Assembly (NCBI RefSeq): GCF_004799325.1
Contig: NZ_SSMD01000002.1
Coordinates: 124,001-188,000 of the forward strand
Direction of reading: 5' to 3'
Origin: Thalassobius vesicularis
Lineage (GTDB): Bacteria; Pseudomonadota; Alphaproteobacteria; Rhodobacterales; Rhodobacteraceae
Length of the DNA stretch: 64,000 nt
Every line of letters begins with the position of its first letter. Position 1 is the stretch's first letter. The position numbers and the translations under genes were made by a program. The notes beneath the pieces were generated by a model, which saw nothing but the letters and a program-made list of their open reading frames with translations, did no database searches and was not told the origin of the DNA. Of this stretch, positions 46,372 through 55,193 are shown piece by piece.

Positions 46372-47328
46372 ATGCTGGTGAACGGAAAATGGACGACCGA
46401 TTGGCAACCGGTGCAAAAGGCGGATGAACAGGGGCGGTTCGTGCGTCAGGTCTCCAGCTTCCGTAACTGGATCACGCCTGATGGCAGCGCGGGGCCGACG
46501 GGCACGGGCGGATTTCGGGCCGAGGCCGGTCGCTATCGGCTGTACGTGGCGCTGATCTGCCCCTGGGCGTCGCGCACGCTGATCGCGCGGCAACTGAAAG
46601 GGCTGGCCGGACTGATTCCGGTGACGGTGCTGAACCCCACCCTGGGCGCCCAGGGGTGGGAGTTTGGCGGCTATCCGGGGGCGCAGGACGATCCGCTGTT
46701 CGGATCGACCTATCTGCACGAGGTGTATTCTCGGGCCGACGCGGATTTCACGGGGCGGGCAACCGTGCCGGTGCTGTGGGACATGAAACAGGAGGTGATG
46801 GTCAATAACGAAAGCGCCGACATCCTGCGGATGTTCGACACCGCGTTCGAGGGGCTGGTGCCGTCCGAGCATCGCCTTTACCCGGCCGATCTGGCCGACC
46901 GGATCGACGCGCTGAACACGCGGATTTATGACCTGCTGAACAACGGGGTCTACAAGGCCGGGTTCGCCAGCAGTCAGGCCGCCTATGACGAGGCGAACGA
47001 GGGTGTGTTCGCACTACTGGACGAGTTGGAGGGGATGCTGACGGGCGATTTCCTGTTTGGCGACCGGCTGACCGAGACGGATATTCGCACCTTCGTGACG
47101 CTGATCCGGTTCGACGCGGCCTATCACGGGCTGTTCAAGACCAACCGCCGCCAGATCGCGGATTACCCGCGCCTGCAGGCGTATATGGAGCGGATTTTGC
47201 GGCTGCCGGGGGTGCGCGAGACGGTGAACATGGATCACATCACGCGCGGGTATTACTCGATCAAGGCGCTGAACCCGAAAGGGATCCGGCCCGCCGGGCC
47301 GGCCCATATCGAGGCGTTACTTGCCTGA
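46372..47328 (+). CDS. Glutathionyl-hydroquinone reductase (Xi-class GST)
   Basis: 318 residues. The catalytic Cys63 in the CPWA motif (ICPWASR) and the Xi-class layout (thioredoxin-like domain, then all-helical domain) match YqjG/PcpF-type reductases. These reduce glutathionyl-hydroquinones to hydroquinones using glutathione. It lies 12 bases after the dioxygenase gene, and its 3' end overlaps the convergent DUF2842 gene by 12 bases. Together with the DoxX gene it resembles the E. coli yqjF-yqjG pair. Confidence 0.9.
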   Translation: MLVNGKWTTDWQPVQKADEQGRFVRQVSSFRNWITPDGSAGPTGTGGFRAEAGRYRLYVALICPWASRTLIARQLKGLAGLIPVTVLNPTLGAQGWEFGGYPGAQDDPLFGSTYLHEVYSRADADFTGRATVPVLWDMKQEVMVNNESADILRMFDTAFEGLVPSEHRLYPADLADRIDALNTRIYDLLNNGVYKAGFASSQAAYDEANEGVFALLDELEGMLTGDFLFGDRLTETDIRTFVTLIRFDAAYHGLFKTNRRQIADYPRLQAYMERILRLPGVRETVNMDHITRGYYSIKALNPKGIRPAGPAHIEALLA

Positions 47329-47541
47329 GTCGTCGGGGTCGGCCTGACCGACCCCTTTGAAGATGAACTTGAACGGCAGCGCCCAGACAAAGCCCAGCGC
47401 CACGTAGATCACGAACTCGACCAGGATCGAGGGCCGTTCGAACAGCGAGGTCACATACCACGCCGCCGCGATATAGGCCGGCAAGCCGATCAGCAGGATC
47501 AGCAGCGCCAGGCGGCGGCGTGTCTTGTAGGGCAGCGCCAT
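47317..47541 (-). CDS. DUF2842 small membrane protein
   Basis: 74 residues with two hydrophobic helices (about 10-30 and 38-58) and a polar tail ending PDDSGK. The size, [19 protein letters not shown]-type start and helix pair match DUF2842, a family typical of alphaproteobacteria with no known function. Its start shares one base with the purA stop (TGATG), so it is translationally coupled to purA. Its 3' end runs 12 bases into the convergent hydroquinone reductase gene. Confidence 0.85.
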   Translation of the reverse strand: MALPYKTRRRLALLILLIGLPAYIAAAWYVTSLFERPSILVEFVIYVALGFVWALPFKFIFKGVGQADPDDSGK

Positions 47542-48836
47542 CAGTCGGCGAACGGGTCGGTCACGAGGATCGTGTCGTCCCGCTCCGGGCTGGTGGAGAG
47601 CAGCGCGACGGGGCAGTCAATCAGCTCTTCGACGCGCTTGACGTATTTGATCGCGTTGGCAGGCAGGTCGGCCCAGCTGCGCGCGCCTTCGGTCGACTCG
47701 CTCCAGCCCGGCATTTCCTCGTAGATGGGTTTGCAACGGGCCTGCTGGTCAGCGGCGGTGGGCAGGTAGTCCAGACGCTCGCCGTCCAGATCATAGGCAA
47801 CGCAGATCTTCAGGGTTTCGAACCCGTCAAGCACGTCCAGCTTGGTCAGCGAGATGCCGTTGATGCCGGAAATCGCGCAGGTCTGACGGACCAGGGCCGC
47901 GTCGAACCAGCCGCAGCGACGCTTGCGCCCGGTGGTGGTGCCGAATTCGTGGCCGCGCTGGCCCAGACGTTCACCGTCTTGGTCATGCAGCTCGGTCGGG
48001 AACGGGCCCTCGCCGACGCGGGTGGTGTAGGCCTTGACGATGCCCAGCACGTAGTCGATCGAGCCCGGCCCGATGCCGACGCCGGTCGCCGCCTGGCCCG
48101 CGATCACGTTCGAGGAGGTCACGAACGGGTAGGTGCCGAAGTCGATGTCCAGCAGCGAGCCCTGCGCGCCTTCGAACAGGATACGCTTGCCGGCCTTGCG
48201 CTTTTCGTTCAGCACCTTCCAGACGGGTGCGGCGTAGGGCAGGATTTCCTTAGAGATTTCAGTCAGTTGCGCGATCAGACCGGCGCGATCCACGGGGTCG
48301 ATGCCCAGGCCCTTGCGCAGCGGATCGTGGTGCTGCAGGGCACGATCGACGCGCGCCTCGAGCGTCGCGGGGTCGGCCAGATCGGCAACGCGGATGGCGC
48401 GGCGGCCGACTTTATCCTCGTAGCACGGGCCGATGCCGCGACCGGTGGTGCCGATCTTGGTGCCCTTCGAGGCGGCCTCTTCGCGGGCGCGGTCCAGCTC
48501 TCCGTGCAGCGGCAGGATCAGCGGGGTGTTTTCGGCGATCATCAGGGTTTCGGGGGTAATCTCGACGCCCTGCGCGCGGATGGTGGCGATTTCCTTGACC
48601 AGGTGCCAGGGGTCCAGCACGACGCCGTTACCGATCACGGACAGCTTGCCGCCGCGCACAACACCCGAAGGCAGCGCATGCAGTTTGTAGACGGTGCCGT
48701 CGATCACCAGCGTGTGGCCGGCGTTGTGGCCGCCCTGGAAGCGCGCGATCACGTCGGCGCGTTCCGACAGCCAATCCACGATCTTGCCTTTACCCTCATC
48801 GCCCCACTGGGCGCCGACGACGACGACGTTTGCCAT
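47541..48836 (-). CDS. purA: Adenylosuccinate synthetase
   Basis: 431 residues; GTP-dependent first step from IMP toward AMP. The N-terminal P-loop [25 protein letters not shown], and the basic-site stretch [10 protein letters not shown] are textbook PurA motifs. Length matches. It lies upstream of the DUF2842 gene in the same transcript. The ATG at 48836 is followed divergently by the DUF6524 gene, 157 bases away. Confidence 0.96.
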   Translation of the reverse strand: MANVVVVGAQWGDEGKGKIVDWLSERADVIARFQGGHNAGHTLVIDGTVYKLHALPSGVVRGGKLSVIGNGVVLDPWHLVKEIATIRAQGVEITPETLMIAENTPLILPLHGELDRAREEAASKGTKIGTTGRGIGPCYEDKVGRRAIRVADLADPATLEARVDRALQHHDPLRKGLGIDPVDRAGLIAQLTEISKEILPYAAPVWKVLNEKRKAGKRILFEGAQGSLLDIDFGTYPFVTSSNVIAGQAATGVGIGPGSIDYVLGIVKAYTTRVGEGPFPTELHDQDGERLGQRGHEFGTTTGRKRRCGWFDAALVRQTCAISGINGISLTKLDVLDGFETLKICVAYDLDGERLDYLPTAADQQARCKPIYEEMPGWSESTEGARSWADLPANAIKYVKRVEELIDCPVALLSTSPERDDTILVTDPFAD

Positions 48837-48993
48837 TGCTGGTCCTCTGTATAATGCGGATCAAACCCGCGCCCGTATATATGGCTGTGTCGGGCAGTGA
48901 AACCTCAAATTCGCCGCAGGTCTGGACACGGGCCAAGGTTTGCGCGATCCATTGGACCAAGTTCAGACCAAATTACGATTTCCGGGGGGTGTC

Positions 48994-49392
48994 ATGGGGT
49001 TTTTTCTGCGCTGGATGGTTGCGTTCATCCTGTTGGGGGCCACGTTCAACCCGACGGATGTGAACTATGTCCACTGGGTCAGCGCGAATTATCAGACGCA
49101 ATTGCCGATGAGCGTGCTGCTGGGGCTGCTGCTGACGGTGGGCTACATCATCTACCTGCGCGCGACGTTGCGCAGCATCGGGGCCTTCGGGATGTTCCTG
49201 GTGCTGGCGATCATCGCGGCGATGCTGTGGGTGCTGTACGATTACGGCCTGCTGGACATCAAGAACCAGACGATGATGACCTGGCTGGGAATTTTCGCGC
49301 TGTCGATCGTGCTGGGCGTCGGCCTGAGCTGGAGCCTGATCCGGCGTCGCCTGTCCGGTCAGGCCGATGTGGACGACGTGGACGAAGAATAA
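48994..49392 (+). CDS. DUF6524 membrane protein
   Basis: 132 residues with four hydrophobic segments (about 5-15, 38-57, 63-80, 93-112) and an acidic tail (DVDDVDEE). The start MGFFLRWMVAFILLGATFNPT matches DUF6524 by recollection. ATG at 48994 is preferred over 48940 because a GGGGGG-type ribosome site precedes it and the hydrophobic segment then starts at once. No known function. A perfect TATAAT lies at 48850-48855 but lacks a convincing -35 at correct spacing. Confidence 0.8.
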   Translation: MGFFLRWMVAFILLGATFNPTDVNYVHWVSANYQTQLPMSVLLGLLLTVGYIIYLRATLRSIGAFGMFLVLAIIAAMLWVLYDYGLLDIKNQTMMTWLGIFALSIVLGVGLSWSLIRRRLSGQADVDDVDEE

Positions 49393-49467
49393 GCCTGTCT
49401 CTGTCATGTGGCCGTTGCGGAGCCGGGGCAGAGTATCGAGTCGGTGCGCCAAGCCCGGAGGAATCCC

Positions 49468-51024
49468 ATGCTCGCCAAGACGCTGTTCGCCGCCCTGACC
49501 GCCACCACCTGCCTGACCGCCGCGGCCCGGGCCGGAGAGTTGACGCGCATCGCCACCGTCCCCTTGGGGGCCGAGGTGACGGGCCTGTTCGTCGAGGGCG
49601 CGGATCTGTTCATGAACGTGCAGCACCCCTCGGGCAGTTTGGAGTCGGCCTTTGCCAAGGCGACCATCGGGGTGATCGCCAATGCTGATTTCGGCGCGGG
49701 GGCGCAGCCGGTGCCGACAGACGCCGCCGACAAGGCCGTGGTCCGGACCAGTCTGGGCGCCTACCAGATCCTGTTGCAGCAGGGTGATTTCGACGTGATC
49801 GGCGTGATCGAGGGGGCTGCGGGCCGCATCCGGACCTCTAACCGCCCCGATTTCAATGCGTTTGTGAAAACGGGCGCGGGTCAGGGCTATCTGTTCACCG
49901 CGTTCGAGGACCGCCCCGGCGGGATGAGCCGGGTCAAGATGTCCCGCGCGGCGGATGGGACGTGGACGGTGGATCGCTCGGACGCGCGGATGCTGGATTT
50001 CTCGGGCGTGCGCGGCACTTGGGTGAACTGCTTTGGCACGCTGTCACCGTGGGGGACGCCGCTGACCTCGGAGGAGCTGTATTTCGACGACACCGCCGAT
50101 TGGAACAACCCTTATTACAAGTACATCAACGGCCCCGAGGCGCTGGAGCAGTACCTGGGCACCTACCCCAACCCCTATGATTACGGGCTGATCGTGGAAA
50201 TCACCGATCCCGCTGGTGCTGCCACCCCGGTGAAACGCCGCGCTCTGGGCCGGTTCAGCCATGAAAACGCGGTGGTGATGCCGGATCAGCGGACGGTGTA
50301 CCTGTCGGATGACGGGCTGGACACGGTGTTCTTTAAATTCGTGGCCGATCGCGCGGGGGATCTGAGCGCGGGCACGCTGTTTGCGGCCAAGGCCACGCAG
50401 ATGGGCGCGCCGGGGGCGGATGCGGCCTTGACCCCGCTGAAGCTGGAGTGGATCGAGCTGGCGCATGGGACGGATACGCAGATCGACGGCTGGGTGCGCG
50501 ACTATGACGGCATAAGCCAGGCCGATCACGGGGACGACAGCAGCTATCTGAGCGACGCCGATGTTGTCGCCTGGGCCGAGGGCAAGGCCACGGACGACCG
50601 CGCCGCGTTTCTGGAAAGCCGCAAGGCCGCCAAGGCCAAGGGCGCCACCGCCGAGTTCCGCAAGATGGAAGGTGTGAACATCCATTACGAGGGGGCCCGC
50701 GATGGCTCGGTCCCCTACATGTATATGGCGATGTCCGAGGTGACCAAGGGCATGTCGGACACCAAAGGTGACCTGCAACTGGGCGAAGCGCGGTGCGGCG
50801 TCGTCTACCAGATGCGACTGGATGGCGCATATAATGTCGACAAGATGGTGCCGGTCGTCGCGGGCGGGGCGTTCAGCGCGTCGGACCCGGCGAATGCCTG
50901 CGCGGTCGACGCGATCGCCAACCCCGACAACCTGGTGGTGCTGGCCAATGGCGACGTGGTGATCGGCGAGGACAGCGGCGCGCATGAAAACAATGCGCTG
51001 TGGCTGTTCCGACCGGAAAACTAA
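49468..51024 (+). CDS. PhoX-family (DUF839) secreted protein
   Basis: 518 residues with a Sec signal peptide (MLAKTLFAALTATTCLTAAA, cleavage after ARA near residue 23). The mature region has PhoX/DUF839 beta-propeller features such as GRFSHENAVVMPDQRTVYLS and DGLDTVFFKFV, and the later GEDSGAHENNALWLF. Family members are calcium-dependent phosphatases, often exported by Tat; this one has no twin-arginine motif. GGAGGAA lies before the ATG at 49468. Phosphatase activity is plausible but unproved for this subgroup. Confidence 0.82.
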   Translation: MLAKTLFAALTATTCLTAAARAGELTRIATVPLGAEVTGLFVEGADLFMNVQHPSGSLESAFAKATIGVIANADFGAGAQPVPTDAADKAVVRTSLGAYQILLQQGDFDVIGVIEGAAGRIRTSNRPDFNAFVKTGAGQGYLFTAFEDRPGGMSRVKMSRAADGTWTVDRSDARMLDFSGVRGTWVNCFGTLSPWGTPLTSEELYFDDTADWNNPYYKYINGPEALEQYLGTYPNPYDYGLIVEITDPAGAATPVKRRALGRFSHENAVVMPDQRTVYLSDDGLDTVFFKFVADRAGDLSAGTLFAAKATQMGAPGADAALTPLKLEWIELAHGTDTQIDGWVRDYDGISQADHGDDSSYLSDADVVAWAEGKATDDRAAFLESRKAAKAKGATAEFRKMEGVNIHYEGARDGSVPYMYMAMSEVTKGMSDTKGDLQLGEARCGVVYQMRLDGAYNVDKMVPVVAGGAFSASDPANACAVDAIANPDNLVVLANGDVVIGEDSGAHENNALWLFRPEN

Positions 51025-51157
51025 GCCGCCACCATGCGGCCTTTGGCCGATCATATACGTCTGAACCGGGAATGATGCCTTTCGTCAGGAATGGCGGGTT
51101 GCGGGCGGGAAGGGTTTTGCCTAAATAGGCGCGGACAGACATCTTGGGCAGGCTGCA

Positions 51158-51520
51158 ATGGAAAACGTCGTTCTCATCATCCACCTTCTTCTGGCGCTTT
51201 CGCTGATCGGCATCGTGCTTCTGCAACGGTCCGAAGGTGGCGGCCTGGGGATGGGCGGCGGCGGCGGGGCGATTTCGGCCCGCGCGGCAGCCACGGCCCT
51301 GAGCAAGGTGACCTGGGGACTGGCCATCGCGTTCATCTGCACCTCGCTGGCGCTGACCGTGATCGCAGCCGAGAAATCGGCCGGCAGCTCGGTTCTGGAC
51401 CGTCTGGGCGGCGAAGCCCCGGCAGCGGAGGAAACCACCCCGGCAGAGCCCGCGCCCGGCAACGCATTGCTGCCGCCGTCGGCTGGTGAAAGCGGCCCGA
51501 TCGTCCCCCGCGCGGACTGA
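51158..51520 (+). CDS. secG: Preprotein translocase subunit SecG
   Basis: 120 residues with two membrane helices: MENVVLIIHLLLALSLIGIV and, after the glycine-rich GGGLGMGGGGGAISARA loop, TWGLAIAFICTSLALTVIA. This is the standard SecG pattern; a Pro/Ala/Glu-rich C-terminal tail is typical of alphaproteobacterial versions. It supports SecYE in protein export. A strong terminator follows, isolating it from pyrG. Confidence 0.92.
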   Translation: MENVVLIIHLLLALSLIGIVLLQRSEGGGLGMGGGGGAISARAAATALSKVTWGLAIAFICTSLALTVIAAEKSAGSSVLDRLGGEAPAAEETTPAEPAPGNALLPPSAGESGPIVPRAD

Positions 51521-51543
51521 CCACTACCGCTTGTTTTTCAGCG

Positions 51544-51584
51544 GATGACCGCAACAGCATCTTGCGGTCATCTTGCGTTTTTTT
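51544..51584 (+). terminator. Intrinsic terminator of secG
   Basis: GATGACCGCAA (51544-51554) and TTGCGGTCATC (51562-51572) form an 11-bp stem followed by seven T residues (51578-51584). It lies 24 bases after the secG stop, so pyrG needs its own promoter in the following 100 bases. Confidence 0.9.
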
Positions 51585-51605
51585 GCGAATCTGATATGGC
51601 TTGAG

Positions 51606-51685
51606 TCCCGTGGAGCTGCGGTTTTCAAAACCGTTGGGGCCGAGCATTTGGCAGAGATGCCGGACAAAACACGGGAGACGCCGGA
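51606..51685 (+). promoter_or_regulatory. Structured pyrG leader with closing stem over the ribosome site
   Basis: TCCCGTG (51606-51612) pairs with CACGGGA (51670-51676), a 7-bp stem enclosing two hairpins: CGGTTTT-C-AAAACCG (51619-51633) and GGCA-GAGA-TGCC (51650-51661). The 3' side of the closing stem contains GGGAG (51673-51677), the likely pyrG Shine-Dalgarno. Part of the first arm plus TTGGGGCCG resembles the anticodon-arm side of tRNA-Sec, but no T arm exists. Candidate cis-regulatory RNA. Confidence 0.45.
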
Positions 51686-53329
51686 ATGGCTCGATATATC
51701 TTCATCACGGGTGGTGTTGTGTCCTCGCTGGGCAAGGGTTTGGCCTCGGCAGCGCTGGGGGCTTTGTTGCAGGCACGCGGGTTCTCGGTGCGGCTGCGCA
51801 AGCTGGACCCCTACCTGAACGTGGACCCCGGCACGATGAGCCCGTTCGAGCATGGCGAAGTGTTCGTCACGGACGACGGCGCGGAAACCGACCTGGACCT
51901 GGGCCACTACGAACGCTTCACCGGGGTGCCGGCGCGCAAGACCGACTCGGTCAGCTCGGGGCGAATCTATTCCAACGTGCTGGAGCGCGAACGCCGCGGC
52001 GATTACCTGGGCAAAACGATCCAGGTGGTTCCGCACGTCACCAACGAGATCAAGGATTTCCTGTCGATCGGCGATGACGAGGTCGATTTCATGCTGTGTG
52101 AAATCGGCGGCACGGTCGGCGACATCGAGGGGCTGCCCTTCTTTGAGGCGATCCGCCAGTTCAGCCACGACAAGCCGCGCGGGCAGTGCATCTTTATGCA
52201 CCTGACGCTGCTGCCCTATCTGGCGGCGAGCGGAGAGCTGAAGACCAAGCCGACCCAGCACAGCGTGAAAGAGCTGCAATCCATCGGGATCGCGCCCGAC
52301 GTGCTGGTGTGCCGGTCCGAGCACCCGATCCCCGAGAAAGAGCGCGAGAAGATCGCGCTGTTCTGCAACGTGCGCAAAGAGGCGGTGATCGCCGCTTACG
52401 ACCTGAACTCGATCTACGAAGCGCCGCTGGCCTATCACCGCGAGGGGCTGGACCAGGCGGTTCTGGATGCGTTCGACATTTCGCCCGCCCCGCGCCCCGA
52501 CCTGTCGAAATGGGAGGACGTGGTCGACCGCATCCACCACACCGACGGCGAGGTGAAGGTCGCGATCGTGGGCAAATACGTCCAGCTGGAGGACGCCTAC
52601 AAGTCGATCAAAGAGGCGCTGACCCACGGTGGCATGGCCAACCGGGTCAAGGTCAAGGTCGAGTGGGTGGACGCCGAAATCTTCGACAACGAGGACCCGG
52701 CCCCCTATCTGGAAGGCTTCAACGCGATCCTGGTGCCCGGCGGCTTTGGCGAGCGCGGCACCGAGGGCAAGATCAAGGCGGCGGAATTCGCACGCACCCG
52801 CAAGATCCCCTATCTGGGCATCTGTCTGGGCATGCAAATGGCCGTGATCGAAGCGGCGCGGAACGCGGCCGGCATCTCGGCAGCGGGATCCGAGGAATTC
52901 GACCACGAGGCTGGCGCCAAGCGGTTCGAGCCGGTCGTCTACCACCTGAAGGAATGGGTGCAGGGCAACGCCACCGTGCAGCGCAAGGCCAACGACGCCA
53001 AGGGCGGCACGATGCGTCTGGGCGCCTATAACGCGGTTCTGGCCGAAGGGTCCAAGGTCGCGCAGGTCTACGGCGGCACCGCGATCGAGGAACGCCACCG
53101 TCACCGCTATGAGGTGGACATCAAGTACCGCGAGAAACTGGAAGCCTGCGGGCTGAGCTTCTCGGGGATGTCGCCGGACGGCCGCCTGCCGGAAATCGTG
53201 GAGTGGAAAGACCACCCCTGGTTCATCGGCGTGCAATATCACCCCGAGCTGAAGTCGAAGCCCTTTGCGCCGCATCCGCTGTTCAAGGATTTCGTGCGCG
53301 CGGCGGTGGATGCCTCGCGCCTGGTCTGA
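51686..53329 (+). CDS. pyrG: CTP synthase
   Basis: 547 residues; amidates UTP to CTP with glutamine and ATP. The N-terminal synthetase domain starts [19 protein letters not shown] and includes [12 protein letters not shown]. The C-terminal class I glutamine amidotransferase has GICLGMQ with the catalytic Cys and a GVQYHPEL His-Pro-Glu motif. Length matches. A Shine-Dalgarno GGGAG is 8 bases before the ATG, inside a predicted leader stem. secG lies upstream but ends in a strong terminator. Confidence 0.97.
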   Translation: MARYIFITGGVVSSLGKGLASAALGALLQARGFSVRLRKLDPYLNVDPGTMSPFEHGEVFVTDDGAETDLDLGHYERFTGVPARKTDSVSSGRIYSNVLERERRGDYLGKTIQVVPHVTNEIKDFLSIGDDEVDFMLCEIGGTVGDIEGLPFFEAIRQFSHDKPRGQCIFMHLTLLPYLAASGELKTKPTQHSVKELQSIGIAPDVLVCRSEHPIPEKEREKIALFCNVRKEAVIAAYDLNSIYEAPLAYHREGLDQAVLDAFDISPAPRPDLSKWEDVVDRIHHTDGEVKVAIVGKYVQLEDAYKSIKEALTHGGMANRVKVKVEWVDAEIFDNEDPAPYLEGFNAILVPGGFGERGTEGKIKAAEFARTRKIPYLGICLGMQMAVIEAARNAAGISAAGSEEFDHEAGAKRFEPVVYHLKEWVQGNATVQRKANDAKGGTMRLGAYNAVLAEGSKVAQVYGGTAIEERHRHRYEVDIKYREKLEACGLSFSGMSPDGRLPEIVEWKDHPWFIGVQYHPELKSKPFAPHPLFKDFVRAAVDASRLV

Positions 53330-53350
53330 TCAGCGGCTCAGAAACGAAAT

Positions 53351-53373
53351 CGGGGCCCAGCGGGCCCCGTTTT
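53351..53373 (+). terminator. Intrinsic terminator of pyrG
   Basis: CGGGGCCC (53351-53358) and GGGCCCCG (53362-53369) form an 8-bp stem over a 3-base loop, followed by TTTT. It lies 21 bases after the pyrG stop, before the convergent DUF4274-like gene. Confidence 0.85.
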
Positions 53374-53390
53374 GCGTTTCAGGTTCTCGG

Positions 53391-53909
53391 TCAGAGCCAG
53401 ATCGGCTCCATCAGCACCCGCAGGAAGGTGGGGCGCGAGTCCTTGCGCTCGGCCCGGACGATGGTCAGCGGGCCATTGTCTGAAATCGCGGCGAATTTCG
53501 CCTCGTCGAACACCCAGCGGCCGACACGGCCCTGCGTGCGGTCCAGCCTTTGCCGGGCGATCCAGTCCTCGGCCTGAGCGCGGACGGGGGCCAGGCCGAC
53601 CTCGTGATCCGGCAGGTAGAAACCGCACTGAATCTTGCGGTGCAGGCAGTCCAGCATCGCGCAGCGCGCGCTGTCCTGCAGCGGCACGTCGTCCTTGGCC
53701 ATGTGGTTGAAATCCTGCGGCCGGCCGTTCAGGAAAACCTGCACGGCGGTGGCCAGATCCAGCCCGACCTTTGACATCAGGCGCCCCAGCACGCGCATGT
53801 CGCCGGTATCCCAATCGAAAGCAATCGCAGCGTCTGCCGCCGCGCGAGTCGGATCGCTTGGCGTCTCCGCCGTCAGCCCGTCCCACTCTTTCGAAACAAT
53901 CCGGTTCAT
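53391..53909 (-). CDS. Unidentified protein, possibly DUF4274-like
   Basis: 172 residues; polar, without a signal peptide or membrane segment. The stretch AIAFDWDTGDMRVLGRLMSK followed by ATAVQVFLNGRPQDFNHM loosely resembles DUF4274, which also has a DWDxG start and a TAL/TAV helix; this is a tentative resemblance. Three Cys residues are clustered (ARCAMLDCLHRKIQCG). The ATG at 53909 has a weak GGAG-type site. Single gene between pyrG and the TerB pair. Confidence 0.6.
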   Translation of the reverse strand: MNRIVSKEWDGLTAETPSDPTRAAADAAIAFDWDTGDMRVLGRLMSKVGLDLATAVQVFLNGRPQDFNHMAKDDVPLQDSARCAMLDCLHRKIQCGFYLPDHEVGLAPVRAQAEDWIARQRLDRTQGRVGRWVFDEAKFAAISDNGPLTIVRAERKDSRPTFLRVLMEPIWL

Positions 53910-53952
53910 CGCCGAACTCCTGCTGGTTTTCGCCCCTACCCTTTAGGTTGTA

Positions 53953-53960
53953 TTAACCAT
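53953..53960 (+). promoter_or_regulatory. CtrA-type half-site TTAACCAT
   Basis: TTAACCAT occurs in the 190-base gap between the divergent DUF4274-like and TerB-like genes. In Caulobacter this sequence serves as a CtrA-associated half-site. Only one full copy is seen, so it is a weak candidate. Confidence 0.3.
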
Positions 53961-54099
53961 TGTGGGAATTTTTGCGGACGAATTGTGACAGGTCTGAGGC
54001 AATCGCACTGTCGCCGCATTGCCACAAAATCTGCGCGCATCACCGGCGAAGCGCGTCTTTTCCTTTTGCGAGAATCGCAAGCGCGCGTAGCGTTGGCAT

Positions 54100-54552
54100 A
54101 TGTTCGCGCACCTGTTCCGTCACTTCAAAGGCAACAAACCCAAGGACTTACCCGAGCCAGACGAGAAACTGGCCCTGGGTGCGCTTTTGGTGCGAGTGGC
54201 CAAGTCCGACCACAACTACAACGTCAGAGAGATCCGCCGGATCGACCGGATTTTTCAGCAATTGTTCGGACTGAACGTGGTGGCTGCGGCAAAAATGCGC
54301 GCCACCTGCGAACGGCTGGAGGAACACGCGCCGCATATGGATGTGTTCTCGGAAATGATCCGCGAGGGCGTGGATTTCGACGAACGGCTGGGTGCACTGG
54401 AGGCGATGTGGCAGGTCGCGCTGGCCGATGGCGCCGAACGCCCCGAGGAACTGGCCGTGGTCGACCGCGCCAAGCACGCCCTGGGCCTGTCCGAGGCCGA
54501 CAACGCGCTGGCCCGCGCCAGTGCGGTGCGCCAACTGGACGAACAGGGATAA
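54100..54552 (+). CDS. TerB-family protein, first of a tandem pair
   Basis: 150 residues, all helical. It has two TerB-like Asp-containing turns: KSDHNYNVREIRR near residue 35 and LADGAERPEELAVVDRAK near residue 110. TerB proteins bind metal ions through such acidic turns and occur in tellurite-resistance and stress loci. The first turn here lacks some acidic residues present in the paralogue (SDGHFDAEE), hinting at one weakened site. No TerC or TerD genes are adjacent. The second copy starts about 30-40 bases downstream. Confidence 0.82.
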   Translation: MFAHLFRHFKGNKPKDLPEPDEKLALGALLVRVAKSDHNYNVREIRRIDRIFQQLFGLNVVAAAKMRATCERLEEHAPHMDVFSEMIREGVDFDERLGALEAMWQVALADGAERPEELAVVDRAKHALGLSEADNALARASAVRQLDEQG

Positions 54553-54591
54553 GCCATTGGCGCGCCGACCCAAAGCGCCTATATGCCAGAC

Positions 54592-55032
54592 ATGTTTGCA
54601 GATTTCCTGAAGCGGCTGGTTCAGCCCGGCCCCGCCCCCCTGCCCGACACCGACGCGCGCCTGGCGCTGACGGCGCTGTTGGTGCGGGTTGCGCGCTCGG
54701 ACGGGCATTTCGATGCCGAGGAACGCGCGCGCATCCTGAAGATCGTCACCCGCCGCTATGGCCTGTCGCCCGAGGGTGCCGAACAGCTGCTGGCCGACGC
54801 CGCCCAGCTGGAGACAGAGGCCCCCGACACCGTGCGCTTCACCCGCGCGATCAAGGATGCCGTCGCGCATGACGACCGCATCGCCGTCATCGAGGCGCTG
54901 TGGGCCGTGGTACTGGCCGATGGCAGCCGCGACGACGCCGAGGACGCGCTGCTGCGGCTGGTCTCGAACCTGCTGGGGATCAACGACCGCGACAGCGCGA
55001 TGGCCCGCCAGCGGGTGGAAAATCAACCCTGA
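54592..55032 (+). CDS. TerB-family protein, second of a tandem pair
   Basis: 146 residues from ATG at 54592. An in-frame ATG at 54583 adds three residues, but the start MFADFLKRL aligns with MFAHLFRHF of the neighbouring copy. Both acidic turns are intact (RSDGHFDAEERARI and LADGSRDDAEDALL), giving a more typical TerB than the first copy. The pair most likely arose by tandem duplication followed by divergence. No clear Shine-Dalgarno is seen, so coupling to the first gene is probable. Confidence 0.82.
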   Translation: MFADFLKRLVQPGPAPLPDTDARLALTALLVRVARSDGHFDAEERARILKIVTRRYGLSPEGAEQLLADAAQLETEAPDTVRFTRAIKDAVAHDDRIAVIEALWAVVLADGSRDDAEDALLRLVSNLLGINDRDSAMARQRVENQP

Positions 55033-55193
55033 GCGTACAAGCCTGACTGGCAAAACCTACGGCAATGTGACGTTGACGGCGGGTAAACTGTGTCGATTCC
55101 GTCCGCATTTCGGCGCTTTGTACGTTGCGTGACGTCGATTTTTCCGCCCTACTACCGGACTCAGAACAACAACAAAAAAGACCGGGGTCGGAC

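Noticed and set aside
51606-51676. Possible tRNA-Sec gene before pyrG
   Set aside because: The anticodon-arm-like part resembles it, but no T arm with TTCGA exists and the acceptor pairing cannot be completed, so it is reported only as a leader structure.
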